From Aliiroseovarius sediminilitoris (GTDB taxonomy: Bacteria > Pseudomonadota > Alphaproteobacteria > Rhodobacterales > Rhodobacteraceae): DNA of 64,000 bases. Below are positions 62,167-64,000 of this stretch, piece by piece. Within the stretch, counting starts at the first letter, position 1. Each line of letters opens with the position of its first letter. Position numbers and translations under genes: made by a program. The stretch covers positions 2,852,001-2,916,000 of the forward strand of contig NZ_FOJB01000001.1 of assembly GCF_900109955.1 (NCBI RefSeq), read 5' to 3'. Below the pieces are notes generated by a model. The model was given only the letters and a program-made list of their open reading frames with translations, had not been told where the DNA came from and searched no databases.

Positions 62167-63948
62167 CTACTCTTCCTCAAACGGATCCCATTCGTCTTCC
62201 ACCTCGGGCAACGCTTCGGTTGCGGCTTCGCCCACCATATCGTCCGCAGTGCGTATCTCGGTGATCCGCGCTTTCGGGAAGCTGGCAATCACCGCCTGAA
62301 CCAAGGGATGGGTCGCCGCTTCCTGCTCCAAAGCAAGTTTCTCACCATCCCGTGTTTCAGTGATGGTTGCCGCCTCACACCCGTTGACCAGCGTCACACC
62401 CCAGCGCACCCCGGTCCAGCCTTGCAGTCGCTGGGCCAGACGGGCGGCAAGATCGGACGGGGCATCGACACTGGGCGTAAATTCAATCCGCCCCGGCGCA
62501 TAAGAGGCCAGCCGAATGCCTCCTTCAACCTCGACCAGCAGCTTCACGTCCCGGTTGGCCCGGATCAGTTCGATCACATCCTCGAAGCGAGCAAAGCGCG
62601 CCAAGGCGTTTTCCGGCGCCTGCGACACGGCCAACGCCGTCGCGCCTGGTCCCGATCGGGGCGACCCGCCTGATATCCGAGGCGCAGCCGTCGACTTCTC
62701 CATTGCTCCGCTGCCATCCCCGGACGGTGCGGGTGCGCCACCCGACGGGCCTGCGGGCGGCACCGGCTGATCTTTCAACTTGCGCACCAGTTCCTCGGGC
62801 GACGGCAAATCCGCGACATGGGTCAATCGAATAACAGCCATCTCGGCCGCCATCATCGCGTTGGGTGCCACCGACACCTCTTCAATTGCTTTCAGCAGCA
62901 TTTGCCACATCCGCGACAAGACCCGCATTGGCAGCGCTTCCGCCATGGTCTGACCACGGCGGCGCTCGTCCGACGACACGGTGGGGTCTTCGACGGCCTC
63001 GGGCGTGATCTTGATCACGCTGACCCAATGAGACACCTCGGCCAGATCGCGCAGTACCGCCATGGGGTCAGCACCATCGGCGTATTGGCCACCAAGTTCG
63101 ACCAGCGCCCCAGCGGCATCGCCTTTCATAATGAAATCCATCAGGTCCAGCACCCGACCACGGTCAGCAAGCCCCAACATGGCGCGCACCTGCTCAGCAG
63201 TCGTTTCACCCGCCCCATGGCTGATCGCCTGATCCAGAAGCGATTGCGCATCCCGCGCCGACCCTTCCGCCGCACGTGTGATCAAGGCCAGCGCATCATC
63301 GGCAATCGCAGCCCCTTCTGCATCGGCGATCCGGCGCAGCATGGTCAGCATGTCCTCGGGCTCGATCCGGCGCAGGTCAAACCGCTGGCACCGGCTCAGA
63401 ACCGTGACCGGCACCTTGCGAATTTCGGTCGTCGCAAAGATGAACTTCACATGCTGCGGCGGTTCTTCCAGCGTCTTAAGAAGCGCGTTGAACGCGTTCT
63501 TCGACAGCATGTGCACCTCGTCGATGATGTATATCTTGTACCGCGCCGAAGCCGCACGATAATGCACGCTTTCAATGATCTCGCGAATGTCGTCCACCCC
63601 GGTGCGCGAGGCCGCGTCCATCTCCATCACGTCCACGTGCCGCCCTTCGGCAATGGCGACGCAATGCTCGCACTGACCGCATGGTTCGACCGTCGGGCCG
63701 CCCTGACCATCCAGGCCAATGCAATTCATGCCCTTGGCGATGATCCGTGCAGTCGTGGTCTTGCCGACCCCCCGAATACCCGTCATCACGAAGGCCTGCG
63801 CAATCCGGTCTGCTTCGAAGGCGTTTTTCAGCGTGCGCACCATCGCCTCTTGCCCGATCAGATCGGCGAATGTTTCGGGACGGTATTTCCGGGCGAGAAC
63901 CTGATAGGGCTTTGCCTTTGGCGTATCTGAGGAAGCTGCGTCTGACAT
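62167..63948 (-). CDS. dnaX: DNA polymerase III subunits gamma and tau
   Basis: 593 residues. LARKYRPETFADLIGQEAMV, Walker A GIRGVGKTTTARIIAKGMNC, the zinc cysteines CGQCEHC, KIYIIDEVHMLSKNAFNALL (Walker B) and FATTEIRKVPVTVLSRCQRF (sensor/Arg finger) define the clamp-loader ATPase; a Pro/Gly/Ser linker (about 390-440) joins the tau C-terminal domain. Start MSDAASSDTP at 63948. The last 52 bases of the window (63949-64000) contain no gene. Confidence 0.96.
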   Translation of the reverse strand: MSDAASSDTPKAKPYQVLARKYRPETFADLIGQEAMVRTLKNAFEADRIAQAFVMTGIRGVGKTTTARIIAKGMNCIGLDGQGGPTVEPCGQCEHCVAIAEGRHVDVMEMDAASRTGVDDIREIIESVHYRAASARYKIYIIDEVHMLSKNAFNALLKTLEEPPQHVKFIFATTEIRKVPVTVLSRCQRFDLRRIEPEDMLTMLRRIADAEGAAIADDALALITRAAEGSARDAQSLLDQAISHGAGETTAEQVRAMLGLADRGRVLDLMDFIMKGDAAGALVELGGQYADGADPMAVLRDLAEVSHWVSVIKITPEAVEDPTVSSDERRRGQTMAEALPMRVLSRMWQMLLKAIEEVSVAPNAMMAAEMAVIRLTHVADLPSPEELVRKLKDQPVPPAGPSGGAPAPSGDGSGAMEKSTAAPRISGGSPRSGPGATALAVSQAPENALARFARFEDVIELIRANRDVKLLVEVEGGIRLASYAPGRIEFTPSVDAPSDLAARLAQRLQGWTGVRWGVTLVNGCEAATITETRDGEKLALEQEAATHPLVQAVIASFPKARITEIRTADDMVGEAATEALPEVEDEWDPFEEE

Positions 63949-64000
63949 GTGACCCTTCGGTGCCGGATTCGTATCCGGGCCAGATTAAGCCGGGCATCAC

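Noticed and set aside
62818-63930. Plus-strand open frame of 370 codons
   Set aside because: Antisense to dnaX, His/Arg-rich, no ribosome site or domain.
1-64000. CRISPR arrays, insertion sequences, prophage, rRNA
   Set aside because: Looked for repeats with regular spacers, transposase or integrase motifs and rRNA sequences; none were seen.

Overview
The window reads as a contiguous piece of chromosome from an alphaproteobacterium of the Rhodobacterales, most likely the Roseobacter group. The evidence is the high G+C coding style, genes packed with 4-base ATGA overlaps, a ChrR/RpoE pair with its target genes, a poly-hydroxybutyrate phaA/phaB pair, a single-chain indolepyruvate:ferredoxin oxidoreductase, the pyrB/inactive-pyrC/plsY order and the argH/small-lipoprotein/lysA order. 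No phage genes, transposases, integrases, rRNA or CRISPR arrays were seen. One tRNA (Pro, anticodon CGG) is present.

Layout. 1-4.1 kb: end of a leucine locus (membrane protein, EEP-family protein, leuB) and a GNAT acetyltransferase. 4.2-9.8 kb: tRNA-Pro, a membrane-anchored proline-rich protein, then a minus-strand glycosylation operon (GtrB-like transferase, methyltransferase, GtrA/GT-C fusion) of visibly lower G+C, with an unannotated structured element beside it. 9.9-16.8 kb: two amino-acid catabolism loci, each facing an Lrp/AsnC regulator: a frameshifted methionine gamma-lyase, and indolepyruvate ferredoxin oxidoreductase; a glutathionyl-hydroquinone reductase lies between them. 16.8-25.8 kb: a singlet-oxygen/ECF-sigma island: rpoE-chrR, a fasciclin relic, SDR and DUF1365 on one side, and a six-gene lipid-modification operon on the other. 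Three copies of TGATCC-N16-CGTAWT lie before rpoE and in both directions between the two target operons, so one sigma factor probably drives the whole island.

25.8-34.5 kb: housekeeping and small enzymes: EI24 protein, nitroreductase, HDAC-like amidohydrolase, DUF167, DUF805, plsY, catalytically dead pyrC homologue, PH-like protein, pyrB, family 4-type uracil-DNA glycosylase, metallophosphoesterase, moaB. 34.6-41 kb: RND efflux pair, a conserved membrane protein and greA. 41.3-47.7 kb: ETF-quinone oxidoreductase, TPR protein, ispE, long-chain polyprenyl diphosphate synthase, DUF2007 and trmN6. 47.8-55 kb: DUF465 protein, EamA transporter and LysR regulator, phaB and phaA, EAL-domain protein, tag, lytic transglycosylase. 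55.3-64 kb: argH, LptM-like lipoprotein, lysA, a DUF4175 protein, recR, ybaB, a nuclease-fold-like gene, and dnaX at the edge.

The best leads for something new are the RpoE promoter set (which also corrects start codons and implies a leaderless mRNA), the GtrA/GT-C fusion operon, the candidate structured RNA at 9708-9792, and the restriction-endonuclease-like gene wedged between dnaX and ybaB. Family names are from recall of sequence motifs; no database search was run.
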